Below the pieces are notes generated by a model that saw nothing but the letters and a program-made list of their open reading frames with translations, was not told the DNA's origin and did no database searches. 64,000 nt of DNA, from NCBI GenBank assembly GCA_032158295.1, contig CM063244.1, positions 6,576,510 to 6,640,509 on the forward strand. The letters run 5' to 3'. The stretch comes from Pycnopodia helianthoides. Its lineage: Eukaryota; Echinodermata; Asteroidea; Forcipulatida; Asteriidae. The position numbers and the translations under genes were made by a program. Position 1 is the first letter of the stretch. Every line of letters starts with the position of its first letter. Of the stretch, positions 25,301 through 37,440 are shown in pieces.

Positions 25301-28300
25301 TCAATATGAATTCCTCAGACTATAGAGACAGTTGCTATGTCAAATAGTTCGGGGCAAGCTTTTGTTTAGCAACCTCCAGATGAGCAAACCCAGGTACCAT
25401 TGTGCCATACACATTCATTTAGAATTGTGTATAGGTGTTCACACATAACTGCGCAAAAGCTTGCTCTGAACCATGAGACAGCAACTGTCTCTATAGCCAG
25501 AGGAATTCAAATTTAAGCAATTTATTGCGACCAAGCAATTCATTGTACCAGACATTATTCATTACCAACTAGCAAATGGCTTATTTCCTTATCTTAAAAC
25601 ATGGCATCAAAAAGACACTGCATAAGGAATGAAGGAATGTAAAACAGAAACTTACTTTGCCTTCTCCTCGCTTCTGTACTTCAGGAGAGAGTTCATAATT
25701 TTTTGCTATAAAGAATACGACAAATGATAGTTAAAGGTATTATACAGGATTGGTAGAGCTGACAAAACAGTCGCAAACAAAGTTCATGTTTTGTGTGATT
25801 AACCATATACATAAAATAACAAACCTGTGAAAATTTGAGCTCAATTGGTCATCGAGATCACGAGAAAATAGTGAAAAGAGACCTTATGTGTTTTCTGTTT
25901 TTCAAACATCGAGTTTATTATCACGCGCAATAAAAACTATTGTTTTATTAATTTCTCAGAAACGTTAGCATTTTAGGCAGAAGTATTTTAAGGAACCCTT
26001 TCTACAATTACTTACTTTAAATCATGTAAGTTATGTGTGAATCTGTGAACATTTGTGTTTTTCGATCTTACCAATAGTGTACAGGGCCTTTAACAATTGG
26101 TCACAAGCAAAACCTCGTGTGAGAACTCACAAAATCAGCTTTGTATTTATTTATTAAATTTGTATTTATTTATTGATAACCAACAGCGCTTAACCGCCAC
26201 TAACAGGTATCACCAAATAAGACACGAATAAGAAAGTATAAAAAACATTAAATATTTAAGAAAAACAGTTTTAAACAAGATTTTAGAATTAAACATTGGA
26301 CATATGAATCAACGACTACAGCAGCAACAAGGTGCTAGAACAGACCTTTTCAGCAATCTGGCCACAGCCTCTACCGGAGTCGTTAATTCTGACCTGGCCA
26401 TTAAGCATTTACAGATTAACATCATTTGAATACAATTTAAAAACTTGTTTTTTATTAAAACCTCAAGAGTAAGGTCCTTGCTTTTTTTTTGGGGGGGGGG
26501 CAATCATTTTTATGCAAGTTCACCCTAAACAAAGCCAAAAGCCATTTTCTGGTGAGGGGCTATAAATAAAAGAATATATGATTCTTGAAGACAACTTGAA
26601 GACATCAACACACACTGCATGCAAAATTAACACTCCGGTAGCACACAAGACACATTTTTCAAAGAGAGTCTTACTACCCCAAAGAAAATTATTTAAAAAT
26701 AAAAATGTGAATAACTTCTTCTTTTTTCTTGAAGACTGCCTAAATCTGCTTGCTTTAAGATGCTCCAAGTGACATGTCCCCTCAGTTGTCTTGGCTAAGA
26801 AGCTGTACTTACCAACTTCTCCACTGCGGTGTTTTCGATGAAACGTGACCCATGGCCAGGCTTTCCTTCACATTTTATTTCCAACCCTGGAATATAAATT
26901 TTTTAAATATCGATTAAGCCCTTGAGAATACATGTGTATAGTCTCGAACAAGAAAATAATTTACATTAAAAAGCAATCTGTCTCCAGACAAGGCCCTGAT
27001 TTTTATGCCACTGGTGACTGCTTACCGTAAGCAAAAATTAACCCTCATGGTAGCAGAAAATTCTGCCCTTATGTAAGCTCACTTCACAGACGAAGAAAGT
27101 AAGTATTACTCAACCTTGCACATTCCATATATCTTCACCGTTTTCACAAAGGGTCAATAGTGCTCTATTGATCTATTTTTCAAACTGCTGTTTCAAAGAC
27201 TGTTCATTGGTTTTTTCTTTTGAATTTTACGAGCAAAGTAAAGCCGATTCTTTATTCATCCAGAACTGTCAATATATTCCTAATCTTATTCAGTTTTGAC
27301 GAGTTATTAATTCCTAAATACATCCATCACTTCATGAAAATGAGATGTGCAAACAGAGCACTGTGTACAAACCAAGGCATGCTAAAAATCGTCTCTTTGT
27401 GAAATTGCTTATTTAAATAGGTCAACAGCATCGTCACTTAAAGTGAAAATGCAAAAAGCCCTTTTCGCTTGTTTGGCACTGTGCCAGCGCTATGTACTTC
27501 AATGGATAAAAAGGCTAAACATGATTCACCACTTCAAGAAGATGCAAAATTGCAAAATCTAGTGACTCGTCGGTCATACTTGTTAGTGTAATTACAGGTT
27601 AGGTTCTGAAACTTGCCGAAAATGTTAACAGCAATGAGTACAGTCAAGACTTTGTACACAAACTAATCTGTTTGTATCACACACTCGTCTCTTTGGTTGG
27701 AGCCGAACTTTTGAATTGAAGTTAAATCCACATTTTTTGTTCAACTGAGACAATCTTTGTTTATTCTTTGCGAAGAACAGAGATAGTAAAATAGTGCCTC
27801 ACCAAGGTAAACTTCTTGATGGAGCCCTCCAATGTGAATCACAATGAAATCCAAACAACCTTCCAATGTTGCCATTCAATAAATTTCTCCCTCTTAAAAA
27901 AAAATCGAAAAATCAAGATAACTTAAATATTCTTACACCAAGGTGCTCTTTCTCCATTGTAGACAGTAAACTTATCCGTAGGATTGGCCAAACCTGATGA
28001 GAAAAAGGAAAGATTATTTACTCATTATTACAAACTTCTCAGGTTTGTATTCCTTAACAACAGCCATAAAAACAGAACATGGAGAATGCTTAGCTCAATA
28101 TTGTCGTCTATGTCTGCTGTGCACGCCCTTATGTTCATTATTATTCAACACAAAATTACATGTAGTTTAAAGGACTAATATTGGCATGTTTAAATCTTTA
28201 AAAAACGACAGTATTAAAATACAAAATTGATGTAAATTGAAAGGAATGAGTCGCAAAAATTAAAAGGTTGCGTGGCAGCCGCATGTGACATGCCTGAATG

Positions 28301-31300
28301 GCAAAACTAACCAGATCAACCAATGGGAAAGCTGAAGTTTGCCATACAGCTAAAATGGCAGTGCGCATGATTTGCCTTGATATGTACCAAAAACTACACA
28401 GAGCATGTCGTGCGGTCTATTTTTATGACAAATCCCTATTGACAAGGTTGAAAGTTGGTGCAAGGTAAAGACCAAGTCTGGTAGAATGTTTCAGAGTACA
28501 CAAACTCAGGCCAGGAATCCATGCAGTCGTCAGCGTTGTGTGTGTGACCCCTACATGTTTTAATCACTCGATAGACTGTGTTCAATTGGAACAGACTATA
28601 TATTACCGATACAGGGAAGTAGTGCCTGGGGTACATTTTTTTATTTTTACATTCTACGCACAATGCTTATCAAACAACAGAATCATAGAGTCCTTGCCAT
28701 ATGTTGATTAATGGTTGTGGGAAAAAAACACATTTATGCATCAAGCGAATTTGAAAGTGCACAAGCATTGTTACCGGTACTATGTATCCTGGATGATCAC
28801 ATAAAACCTAGTGACCCAATTCACCTGACGTCATCGCATGATCAATCTTGCTAGCACCATTTTGGGAGTTGGATTCCCTGTGAGTTACTATGCAGTGCAG
28901 AATTTAGCAGACGCATGCGCAGTTAGCTTTGCACTTTATCTTTACATGCAAATTTGACTCCCAAAATGGGCAGAGAGTAGCTGGGAGTGACTTCAGTGCA
29001 GAGATACAATGTTTTTGCATGGAGCATCTCAAATGACGTTAAAACAAAACTGAGAGACAATGTTTTTGCACTAGATGAATTGAAGATGCAGATCTTTCTT
29101 CTTTTTTTGTTATCTCTCTCTCTCTTTATTTGGAAAAGTTTACCTCCTGCTCGATTTTGTATCAGCGATTCTCTTCAATGGAATAGAAGACATCCGCTTT
29201 TAAATGAAAAGTTCATTTCCAAACAATGCTAGCAAGCTTTATGCAGCCGATATAAGGTTCTATTTTTGGCAGACAGTTACCTTCATCAAGTCCAAAGCCC
29301 ATGTTGAGTGCGAGAAACGCTGGGTGTTCCGCAAACTTCAGCATCCCAAGAATTCCCCCGACTTCTTCATCTACACAATACCAAAAATGTAATCAATGAT
29401 TATTATGTCACAGTAGAAAAACAGTGCAGAACTGTTTCTGGCATTTCTCTTGGCTGAGATTGACCACCCGGTGGAGCCCTCCGATTCATCTTTTTTTCTG
29501 AAGATTATGTAAAGCTCCAAAACCTCGTTAGATTCATCACCCATTCCAGAGAAAACTTCAAATTGGACCAACTCCATTGAGCTATGCCCCTCAAAACTTT
29601 GAATATTCACAATCCAGGATACCTTAAAGTCCAAGCAAAGCCCAACAAAATCCTAGTACAAAATGTAAACAAGCTTCCTCCAATACTGTCTTGCGCATTT
29701 TTTGCGCGACGTTGTGTAACGTTAAGTAAAGTGAAGACGCACTCTCCATCTGAAGGGATTTATTGTAACAAAAAGTATGTCAATTGAGAAAGGACTACCG
29801 CAATTGTTTCACTACAGCAAGTAGAATCTTAAACAGCTTGACTGACATACCTGGCATGAATGTCATGTGAACTGTTCTCAGTGGTTGGAGACCAGCTGCT
29901 TTGAGTCTACGGATAGCCTCAATGTATCTATCAAAAGAAAAAACACATGGATGAGTAAATCATTGAATAATAATAAACAATAAGAATAACACTTGCTCTT
30001 ATATGGCCTACCTATCCTAGAAGTTATAAAATCATGGCGCTTTACAACATTATTATCCCTGATCATCAGGCATATCAAAACCGTTCCGCAAACATTCTCC
30101 ACTACAAACCCAAGCCACATAAATACAATACTGTTGTACGCCAATCAGGTTCCCATTAATACACTCGGGTTGAGAGAAGCAATTATGGTGAAGTGCCATG
30201 CTCAAGGACACAAGTGTTGTGACCGGGGATCAAACCCACTTTCTGATGACTCAGCAATCAAGATTTGAGTCTGATGCACTAGACTAGACTCGGCAACGAT
30301 CTCATCCAAGGAAATTCTGGAAACACACGTGCATCATATGCACATTAAGATCGAACATAGAAGTGTAAGATACCTTTAAGTTTAATCTTAGAAAATAAAT
30401 TCCCTTGTGGTTCATTACTTGACATTCCAAATAAATTCCTCAAAGCATTGCCATGTTTGTAAAAAACTTTCTTCTAAACAAGGTATACTTACTGGATACC
30501 AACACTCTTCATGTCCTGTCATTAAAACAAATAAACAAAACAGCGGTGAGTAATGAACATAATGAGTATCGAGTACTGTAACAATTTCAGGGTTTACATT
30601 TTTGTTATTTCACACTAAAGGCAGGATATACTCTGGTTAATTGTCAGAGACCAGTATCCTCACTTGGTGTGACCCAACGTATATATGCATAAAATAACAA
30701 ATCTGGTAAATTTTAGCTCAATTGGTCATTGAAGTTGCAAGAAAATAGTGAAAGAAAAAACACTCTTGTTGCATTAGAAATGTGAACTTTCAAATGCCGC
30801 TTTTCTCAGATTCAAATATTTTAGTGAGTTTCTCAAAAACTACGTGTTTCAGAGGGAGTCGTTTCTCACAATGTTTTATGCAATCATTAGCTCTTAGGTG
30901 CTCCTTAGGCCTGCGCTAAACGTCGCACTTTTGCCGAGCCGAACTCAAATGTTTTCAGTTCGATTCGACACGGCAAGAGCGCGACGTTTGTCACCGTGTC
31001 GTGCCGCTACCGTGTAGCACGGCAGGGCTTGCCGTGCTACACGGCAGTGCCGAACTTAAATAAAAGGTTTGCGCTAAACGTCGCTCTTTTGTCGAATTTA
31101 ATTCCTAATTTTACAACTGTTTGAGTTCGACACGACAAACGTGCGACGTTTAGCGCAGGCCTTACCAAGTAAGTTTTTTATGGTAATGTATTTCTTGAGT
31201 ACCAAAAGTATCCACTGCCTTCAACTTGTTAGCTTTTTAGCAAAGTGAATCACTTTTAAAAAAAAGCCATTAAATGACTACGACAAACCACAAATAGAAA

Positions 31301-34300
31301 TTGGAGGATTCATTTTGATGGTGGTCATAAAAGATTATAATTATTTTCTCCTGCACATAAAGCCGCTGTGTTTGTCTGACTGTATGTTGAGGGCAGGTTA
31401 CTTTGGTAGTAATAATATGATAGCAAATATATCCACCAATAAGGTGCTGAAGGCTCTAGAACATAGAGAAACACTTTTAAAGACGATTTTGAAGTTGATG
31501 AATTATGAGACCCATTTATGTAGCATGAGTTTGCAAGGTGTAGTGGTCGGGGAGAGGGGGGGGGGTGTCAGTGGTGGCAGCACAGGGTTAGATGGATTTA
31601 GTTCCAGAGAGCCCAATTTTACAGAGCTACTTTAAAAGCACAAAAAGTAGCTAAGCACAACAAAATTTGCTTAAAGAAAATGGTTACCAGCCAAAATAAC
31701 AAACAAATAAAGCCATATATAGCCAGAATGTATCTGCTTAGCAGAATACAATTGAGCAATCTTTTTTGTTCAAACAACTCTATGAAACTAGGCCCCAGCC
31801 AGATTACCATAGTTCAACCGGAGGGTTTGTCTGGGTGTCACTTTTGACTCACTGTTTTTAACTTATCTTTTATTCTTCATGCAACCGTAAAACAAATAAT
31901 AAGGAACACCTAAGACGGCCTCTTTTTAATTTACTGAATATCTGGATGCCCAATTTCAAAACCCTGGCTAGTGGGTAAGATTGGAGGAATGTGAAACTTC
32001 CTGAAAAATGGCTTGCGGGTCTGGATTCCTCTTATTCTAGACCAAAAACCTCCCAGGTGTTACAATTCAGGAGGTCAGGAGGACTCTATGCATCACCAGA
32101 AATACAACACTACAGGTTCGGACACAATGTGAACTATTTCTTTCTCCATTGGTGACTAGTTTAATTCTTCCAAAATAAAAATGTGAAGGCTCATGGGGGT
32201 TTTGAGAAAATCCTGAAATCAGGAAAAGTCCCCAGAAATCACATGCCTGTAGCAGTACTTTGGCAATGAGAATAACCCTGAAGGTACCTGTGTTCCTCGT
32301 CCATAGATGTCTCCATTCTCGTACTTCTTGGCTTCGAACGCATCACACTTCCAGTGTTCCTAGTGGCAAGAGTTTACAGTTTACACCAAAATATTTATTA
32401 TTTAAAAAAAAATGCTTTCCATGTCACATAGACGTCACAAAGCGATGTACAATAAAATTCCATAAGTACAGACAAATACAGATAAATGAGGTGATTGCGT
32501 ACAAAAAGAAGGATACTCATCAAAAAAATAATAATTTTTGATCCATGAAAACTAACACCAGGGGTGAGAGTCACTGCTGACAAAAAGATCTGAAAGTAAG
32601 ATCTCCATTTTAGGAGGCATGCTGAAACGATGACATATCCACGACACATTAGTCCGGTGGTTGCAGGTGCAAGCCCCACTCTAGTCAATTCTGAAATTTC
32701 TCATCCCTAAAATACAGATACCTGCCAACATTTAAAACATGGGGGAGTTAAAGGACACATAGCAGAGCCAGAGGTGCGAGGGGGCGGATTGTCCAATGGC
32801 AGATTTGGCCTTACAGACCTGCAGTAGCTGACAGTATGACCTCTGACTTGTGAAATAGCTTGCGAATACAGTGCATTCTAATAGCACCCTCTATTATAGA
32901 TGGTGTCTGACACAGACTTCTTGTATTGTGTTCAGGGCCCAATTTCATAGAGCTGCTAAGCACAAAAATTTGCTTAGCATGAAATTTCTTCATTGATAAA
33001 AACAGGATTACCAACCAAATTTCCACGTGATTTTCAGGATAACCAAACAACAGCTGAATACCAGTAACAAGCAATATGCAACACATGGAAATTTGGTTGG
33101 TAATCCTGTTTTTATCAAGGAAGAAGTTTCATGCTAAGCAATTTTTTTGTGCTTAGCAGCTCTATGAAATTGGGCCCTGGTGTTATGGGATGTTAAGCAT
33201 TATCTTTCCCTACCCCTTCCCGTTTTTTTTTATGTCTGAATAATTCAGAAATTGGGACAGTTCCTGGTAAAAGAAGACAGTTGGCTGACAGTATGCATAT
33301 ATCACAATTTACATCGAAAATACTAAAAGGGAAAAAATTGTATTAACAGGGCCACATTTCATAGAACTGCTTACGTAGAAAATAAAGCTTAATAATTTGT
33401 TCTGCCTAGCACAAGTGAATGTTCTGCTTCAAAGCTACTTTTTTGTGTGCTGAAGCAGCCCTAGGAAAATTGGACCATATGACTCACTGGATATACTGGA
33501 ACGACGTCAGTGTGAGAGTTGAGAATGACACTTTTCAGCGTTGGATCTTTCCCTTCCCATGTCATGATAAACACATCTTTTCCTGGATGAACCTTGTGGA
33601 TCAAAACAGAACCCCAAAACAATTTAAACATATTGGAAAGTGCACTGAAAGCAATAAGGTTCAATAAAGGGGGAAAATGCCTTCAAATCTCTCAACATTT
33701 TTCTCTTTGGAATTATTCCTAAATCCTTTTTAAGAGTTGTTCATTCACTATATTACACCTACGATGTGTTGTAATTAGTGAGTAGCTAGCTATTACAAAA
33801 CAATAGCCTCTGGAAATACAACCAGCAGAATCTATGGTCCGCCCTTGTGGAGTTAAAATTTTGTTCTAAAAAATAGCAGACTGTGCTCCAGGATAAAATT
33901 ATACAAAAAACATACAATTTCAAGGGATATTTGCGCAAAGCATTGTATTATACTTTTTAAATATCTTTCCAACTGTATGAAATTCATAACAACTGCTTTT
34001 TATAGCCCAAAGCGCCCAATCAGAAGGCCATGTGCCCCTTTAATATTCAATCAGTTACATGTACATTGAGGTTTCTTTCAAGTAACAATTGCATTGGGAT
34101 AAGGAGTCATTAATAATAATTAGGTTTTACCATACATTGATGTTTGATAAGCACTGTACTCGGTGCTTTCCCAAGTCCTGTGGAGAAAAGATCCACAGGC
34201 ATACAACCCCCCCCCCCCCGCATCCCAGTAGAGTGCTGATATCTCAACCACTAGACCACCGAGTGTACCCAGTGACGAGAAGCCAGCACAATCTTGCAAT

Positions 34301-37300
34301 TAGTAGTGGCTACCAAACATGCCAGAGACAATTTGCTATAGTTTTTGAGAAATGAGTAAAACAATTAGTTTTGATCTCGCGCGACCAAAACTTGATGCTC
34401 TAAAACAATGAATACATATAAAGGGGTTTTTCCCTATTTTCTCATTTCATGACTCCACCGACTATTGACAGATTGAGTCTAAATTTTCACAGGTTTGTTA
34501 TTTCATGTGGGTCACACAAAGTGTGGATACTGATATAACCAATGTTGTATATGACAGACATCTGCTTCTGTGGTGACAACTTTTAAACTATATCATTATT
34601 ATTAAAAACTAATTATAATTATGATTAGTAGGATTTAAAGCTTTGCATGGTGGAAGTATAACTAAGAGAGGTTTGCGGTGACACCATACTGCAAACCTCT
34701 CCTATATTATGATTATTAAATCTTTCTTTGAGGGACCCTAAAGATAAACCAGCAATTTGACCAGTAGGCATGAAGATACATGAACCTAGTGTAGAGAAGA
34801 TGATGAAGAAATGTCAGTTTTAGATGGGGAGAGGAAAATCTCAAATAGGGGAAAACCCACGCAATCATGTAGGGACTGAACACCCAATATGCAAGGCTCC
34901 AGTCCAGGATTCGAACCAGGGTCAGCCACAGAGGTGAAAGGTTTTAGAGAAGAAACTGAGCAAATCTGAATGCATGAAGACCAAAAACAACAAGAGGATG
35001 GTACTGTAGATGACGTGTCGAACAGCATTGAATTTACCTCTCTACTTCACCATAAATGGAAAAAATAAAGTTTGGGTTTTAGGCCCATTTCTCTTCTCTT
35101 GATGGTTGGGTCACACTTTTTTTTAAAGAATGAAGGTGACGCAAAATTGATGCAAAAAAAAAAAAATCCTGAATTCATGGAAAGTCATGAAAGTCGAACA
35201 AATGACCGGCCTAACTCTGGACTAACCTCCACAATCTGATGAGGAAGTTTGAGCTCATCAGCCATCTGCCTCAAAAACAACAATGCACCATCTGTAAAAA
35301 ATCAAGAAAGAATTGCTGTTTGTTACCAATAATAAACATGCACTCAAATTTCAGAAGAAATAATTTGTTTCCATCCTCTAGTTTTAAATGAACACAACAT
35401 ACAACCAAACAGTAAACAAATTCCATAAAGTTTACTAATCCTGGGTTTTTTTTTTAATAGAAACACAAATTTATGCTTACTTGGGATTTTCCCTTTCGAT
35501 CAATTTGACAAACTTATTGAATACAGACCTGATAATGAGGAATAGATTGGGGGAAAATAGAGTCCAACCCATCATGGCGTGCTGATTTTAAAGCAATGTG
35601 GTACCTATAAAACCTGGCATAGTCGATATATTTTTTAACTGCACACTCAGTTTCCCAAGATGCATTGCGGTATTTTTTAAGATGGCGCTTGTGTAGAGCT
35701 GTGTATTTTTTTTTAGTGTATTGCCCCTTGCCCTGTTAACACTTGCATGTCATGTGATTGTGTGTCGATCATGGTCACACTGTGTTGTAATTTTTGTTTC
35801 AACCTTTGTTGAGAAATAGGCTTCTCTGCTTAGTTGTGATAATCGTAACCCTCCATCCTCCCGACGGTCGGAGACCAGAGGGTTACGAGTCATGCAGTGC
35901 AAAAAAGTGGCAAAATTGCAATTTCTACTATTTTGGTCAGACTAGTCACCAGATTTGCCCAATTTTTACCACTTTCAAAAAACATGACACACATTCTAAG
36001 AACATGGATTTGATCTTCAGTGTGTAATGAATCCATTCATAACACTCTAAACATCGTTGACAAATTATTTGAAGAAAAAACGAACAAAAACTTACCAGAA
36101 ACTGACCAAAATGTCCATGGACCGCACTTCCCCTAAATCAACCAACCAGCGTAAACCAAACCGTTATGTAGGCGTGGCGACCATCTGCAGTTTGCGCTGA
36201 TTAATTGCAGGAACAGCATTCCAGAATGCGCGCTCAATCTGGAAATTTTTCCTCATAAAATATCCTGTGATTGTGCAACTCAACAAAATGCGCTCAACGA
36301 CGAGTCAGCTTACGCTGATTGGTCGAGATGTTGCTAGGTAACGAATCGCGAGGTTCGAAAACCGGACCTGAGATTTTCTACGCTTCATGAGAATTTCGCT
36401 CAGTCTCTGGTAAGTTTTTGTCTTTTTTCTTAAAATATTTTCTCAATGATGTTTTGAGTAACACGAATGGATTCATGACACATTGATGATCACATCCATG
36501 TTTTTAGAATGTGTGTCATGTTTTGGAAAGTGGTAAAAATTGGGCAAATCTGGTGACTAGTCTGACCAAAATAGTCAAAATTGCAATTTCGCCACTTTTT
36601 TGCACTGCATGACTCGTAACCCTCCGGTCTCCGACCGTCGGGAGGATGGAGGGTTACGATTATCGCAACTATCTCTGCTCTGCTATACATTTTTAGGGTC
36701 AAAAATTTGAGGCCATTAACACTTTTTCTATAGTTTATACTGATACCAGAATCAAATAATATCCCTACCTGCGATATAGTAACCCTCCACCCTCCTGCTG
36801 ATGGTCACAGGACTATTGCAGCTATTCATTAAATTCAATACCTTGTCTTGATTCTTTATTTTTTGCAAGAAATAGTTAATGGCCTGACGTTTGGAACTTA
36901 GAACTTAATACTCAAGAGTAGTTCTTGAAGGCTTGATTCATATTAATTGTTGCTGATAGTGACACTGATACAGTAATACTATTTACTGGATACTTGAATT
37001 GAATGGTAGCTGCGAAAATTGTAATTGAATTGTAATGTAAGGTAGTTCTTGATCTCTGGTCTGACGTACGACCATCGGGAGGATCGAGGGTTACAATTTA
37101 TTGAATTGCACTGACAGTGACAAAATATCTAGAACTATATATTTTTTTACCATTCTAAGGTTGAGCTATACTGCACTGGACCAAACAACGCGTTTTTATT
37201 CAAACCATGGAGTGTCCTTACTCTATGTTCAAACAATGGGAAAACGAGTTGTTCGTTGCAAGTGCACTGTGCAGTATTCAAGTTCAGCAACTCGGACTTC

Positions 37301-37440
37301 AATTTCTTATTGCATTTACCATAATCAGGATTTGGGTGGACTGTCTTGATCTTGAGATACGTCCTGAAGTTGGTAACAGCTTGATCCTCTGTCTTAGCCT
37401 TCTTGGCATTGCCATTTTGTGTTCCTGGGGGCGGAGACAT
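19384..37440 (-). CDS. ACY1: Aminoacylase-1 (N-acyl-L-amino-acid amidohydrolase), 15 exons
   Basis: Cytosolic zinc metallopeptidase (M20 family) that hydrolyses N-acetyl amino acids to free amino acid and acetate. Exons in transcript order: 37440-37320, 35291-35227, 33592-33488, 32359-32288, 30515-30493, 29927-29851, 29370-29281, 27992-27936, 26886-26813, 25705-25656, 24459-24402, 23428-23348, 21544-21477, 20109-20033, 19618-19384. All introns are GT-AG with matching phases. About 417 aa (human 408). Zinc and catalytic motifs are intact: [23 protein letters not shown] (general base Glu), [32 protein letters not shown] and LLHDHNEFL. The start MSPPPG was chosen because it matches the family N-terminus, although the frame stays open upstream. 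One base is missing in exon 13 at the plus-strand CCC 21503-21505. The flanking reading (WILEAG, then EGVTYKFVQ) continues the family without a gap, so an assembly indel is likely. Head to head with ABHD14; introns hold many MITEs. Confidence 0.95.
19730..19890 (-). mobile_element. tRNA-derived SINE, family 1, reversed copy
   Basis: On the minus strand it has a B-box-like CACGAGTTCAAATCCTG and the body TTTCACAGAACTTGGAATG, matching the family at 12032 and 49855. It lies in ACY1 intron 14. Confidence 0.55.
20280..20650 (+). repeat. Dispersed repeat D, copy 1 (ACY1 intron 13)
   Basis: Shares ATAAAAATAGAACATGGAGA, TGTCTGCTGT, CAATGGGA and TTTGCCATACAGC in the same order with 28050-28390 in ACY1 intron 7. 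Both are in the same orientation. Family unknown. Confidence 0.6.
21230..21320 (-). mobile_element. tRNA-like SINE head, reversed
   Basis: The minus strand reads GCTCAGTTGGTAGAACGCC (A-box-like) and, later, GGTTGCTGGTTCTAGTTCC (B-box-like). No acceptor stem was found, so it is a SINE head rather than a tRNA gene. Confidence 0.5.
21590..21728. mobile_element. Short MITE E (about 139 bp), copy 1
   Basis: The ends GGGACTTTTTGGGACGCTAG and, inverted, GGGAGACTTTTGAACGCTAG surround paired GGTAAAATTC/GGAATTTTACC and GGCAGCAGAC/GTCTGCTGCC segments. A second copy is at 50195-50334 in an ABHD14 intron. Confidence 0.75.
22389..22742. mobile_element. MITE superfamily A2 (ACY1 intron 12)
   Basis: Begins TTTAAAGGTATTGGACAC and ends AATAGTATACAAGGCCTTTAA. 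The core contains AACCTGTGAAAGTTTGAGCT, CAATTGGTCATCGAGGTCAT, GAGAAAATAGT and a central ATCACGCGTAATAAA palindrome. The same core occurs at 25731-26094, 30617-31221, 48991-49334, 52514-52893 and 56202-56573. Confidence 0.75.
24600..24730 (+). mobile_element. tRNA-derived SINE, family 2
   Basis: B box GTCTGTGGGTTCAAACCC, followed by the body CATTTGTGTCCTTGAGCAAG, then CTTCTCTTCACCCAGAGG and GTAAATGGGTA. This body occurs widely in deuterostome SINE families (from memory). Reversed relatives lie at 4500-4625 and 30165-30295. Confidence 0.65.
25235..25586. mobile_element. MITE F (about 352 bp) in ACY1 intron 10
   Basis: Ends AAATAAGCCATTTGCTAGTT and its inverted copy. Inner pairs (AATAATGTCTGGTAC / GTACCAGACATTATT and ATAGAGACAGTTGCT / AGCAACTGTCTCTAT) make most of it a foldback. 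Confidence 0.75.
25731..26094. mobile_element. MITE superfamily A2 (ACY1 intron 9)
   Basis: Begins TTAAAGGTATTATACAGGAT and ends AATAGTGTACAGGGCCTTTAA. Same core as 22389-22742. Its terminal ACAGGATTGGTAGAGC matches the element directly after the ABHD14 stop codon. Confidence 0.75.
28050..28390 (+). repeat. Dispersed repeat D, copy 2 (ACY1 intron 7)
   Basis: Partner of 20280-20650, interrupted by unique sequence in the middle. Confidence 0.55.
28808..29080. repeat. Dispersed repeat G related to 21760-22260
   Basis: ACCATTTTGGGAGTTGGATTC and TTTTTGCATGGAGCATCTCA resemble blocks at 22170-22195 (inverted) and 21900-21930 (direct), so the family is partly palindromic. No coding content. Confidence 0.4.
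30165..30295 (-). mobile_element. tRNA-derived SINE-like, family 2, reversed
   Basis: GTGCCATGCTCAAGGACACA and GATCAAACCCACTTTC are the reversed body and B box of the family at 24600-24730. Confidence 0.55.
30617..31221. mobile_element. MITE superfamily A2 carrying a nested palindromic element
   Basis: Ends AAAGGCAGGATATACTCTGG and, inverted, AAGGCAGTGGATACTTTTGG. The core matches 48991-49334. It is split by the 254-bp element at 30908-31161, with TTA repeated on either side (30905-30907 and 31162-31164). Confidence 0.8.
30908..31161. mobile_element. Palindromic element B, nested, TTA target duplication
   Basis: Terminal inverted repeats begin GGCCTGCGCTAAACGTCGCA, with 21 perfect bases at both ends. 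The centre holds CCGTGTAGCACGGC and its inverse seven bases apart, a strong hairpin. A related copy, broken by a MITE, is at 48905-49487. No coding capacity. Confidence 0.85.
32935..33177. mobile_element. Foldback element H (243 bp), copy 1
   Basis: An almost complete palindrome running from GGGCCCAATTTCATAGAGCT to its inverse, with TTGCTTAGCATGAAATTT and AAACAGGATTACCAACCAAA in the arms. A near-identical copy is at 62145-62386. Shorter relatives lie at about 31610-31800, 33350-33478 and 63398-63556. Confidence 0.85.
34085..34275 (-). mobile_element. tRNA-derived SINE, family 1, reversed copy with C tract
   Basis: Contains CTCGGTGCTTTCCCAAGTCC (reversed body) and, after a run of C at about 34207-34219, an ACCACTAGACCACCGAG tRNA-like segment. 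Confidence 0.5.
34668..34706. repeat. Short perfect hairpin
   Basis: GAGAGGTTTGC and GCAAACCTCTC are separated by 14 bases: an 11-bp perfect stem in ACY1 intron 2. Probably a small transposon remnant. Confidence 0.6.
35831..36671. mobile_element. hAT-like foldback element with 8-bp target duplication (ACY1 intron 1)
   Basis: Ends TAGTTGTGATAATCGTAACC and, inverted, TAGTTGCGATAATCGTAACC; arms of about 210 bp (35831-36041 and 36461-36671). TCTCTGCT occurs directly before (35823-35830) and directly after (36672-36679). An 8-bp duplication with TAG-starting termini is typical of hAT elements. The 420-bp interior has no transposase. Confidence 0.85.
36778..37098. mobile_element. Second, shorter relative of the GTAACCCTCC-ended element
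   Basis: GTAACCCTCCACCCTCC at the left and GGAGGATCGAGGGTTAC at the right repeat the outer motif of the adjacent hAT-like element, with an unrelated interior. It lies just upstream of the exon 1 donor side of ACY1 intron 1. Confidence 0.55.
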
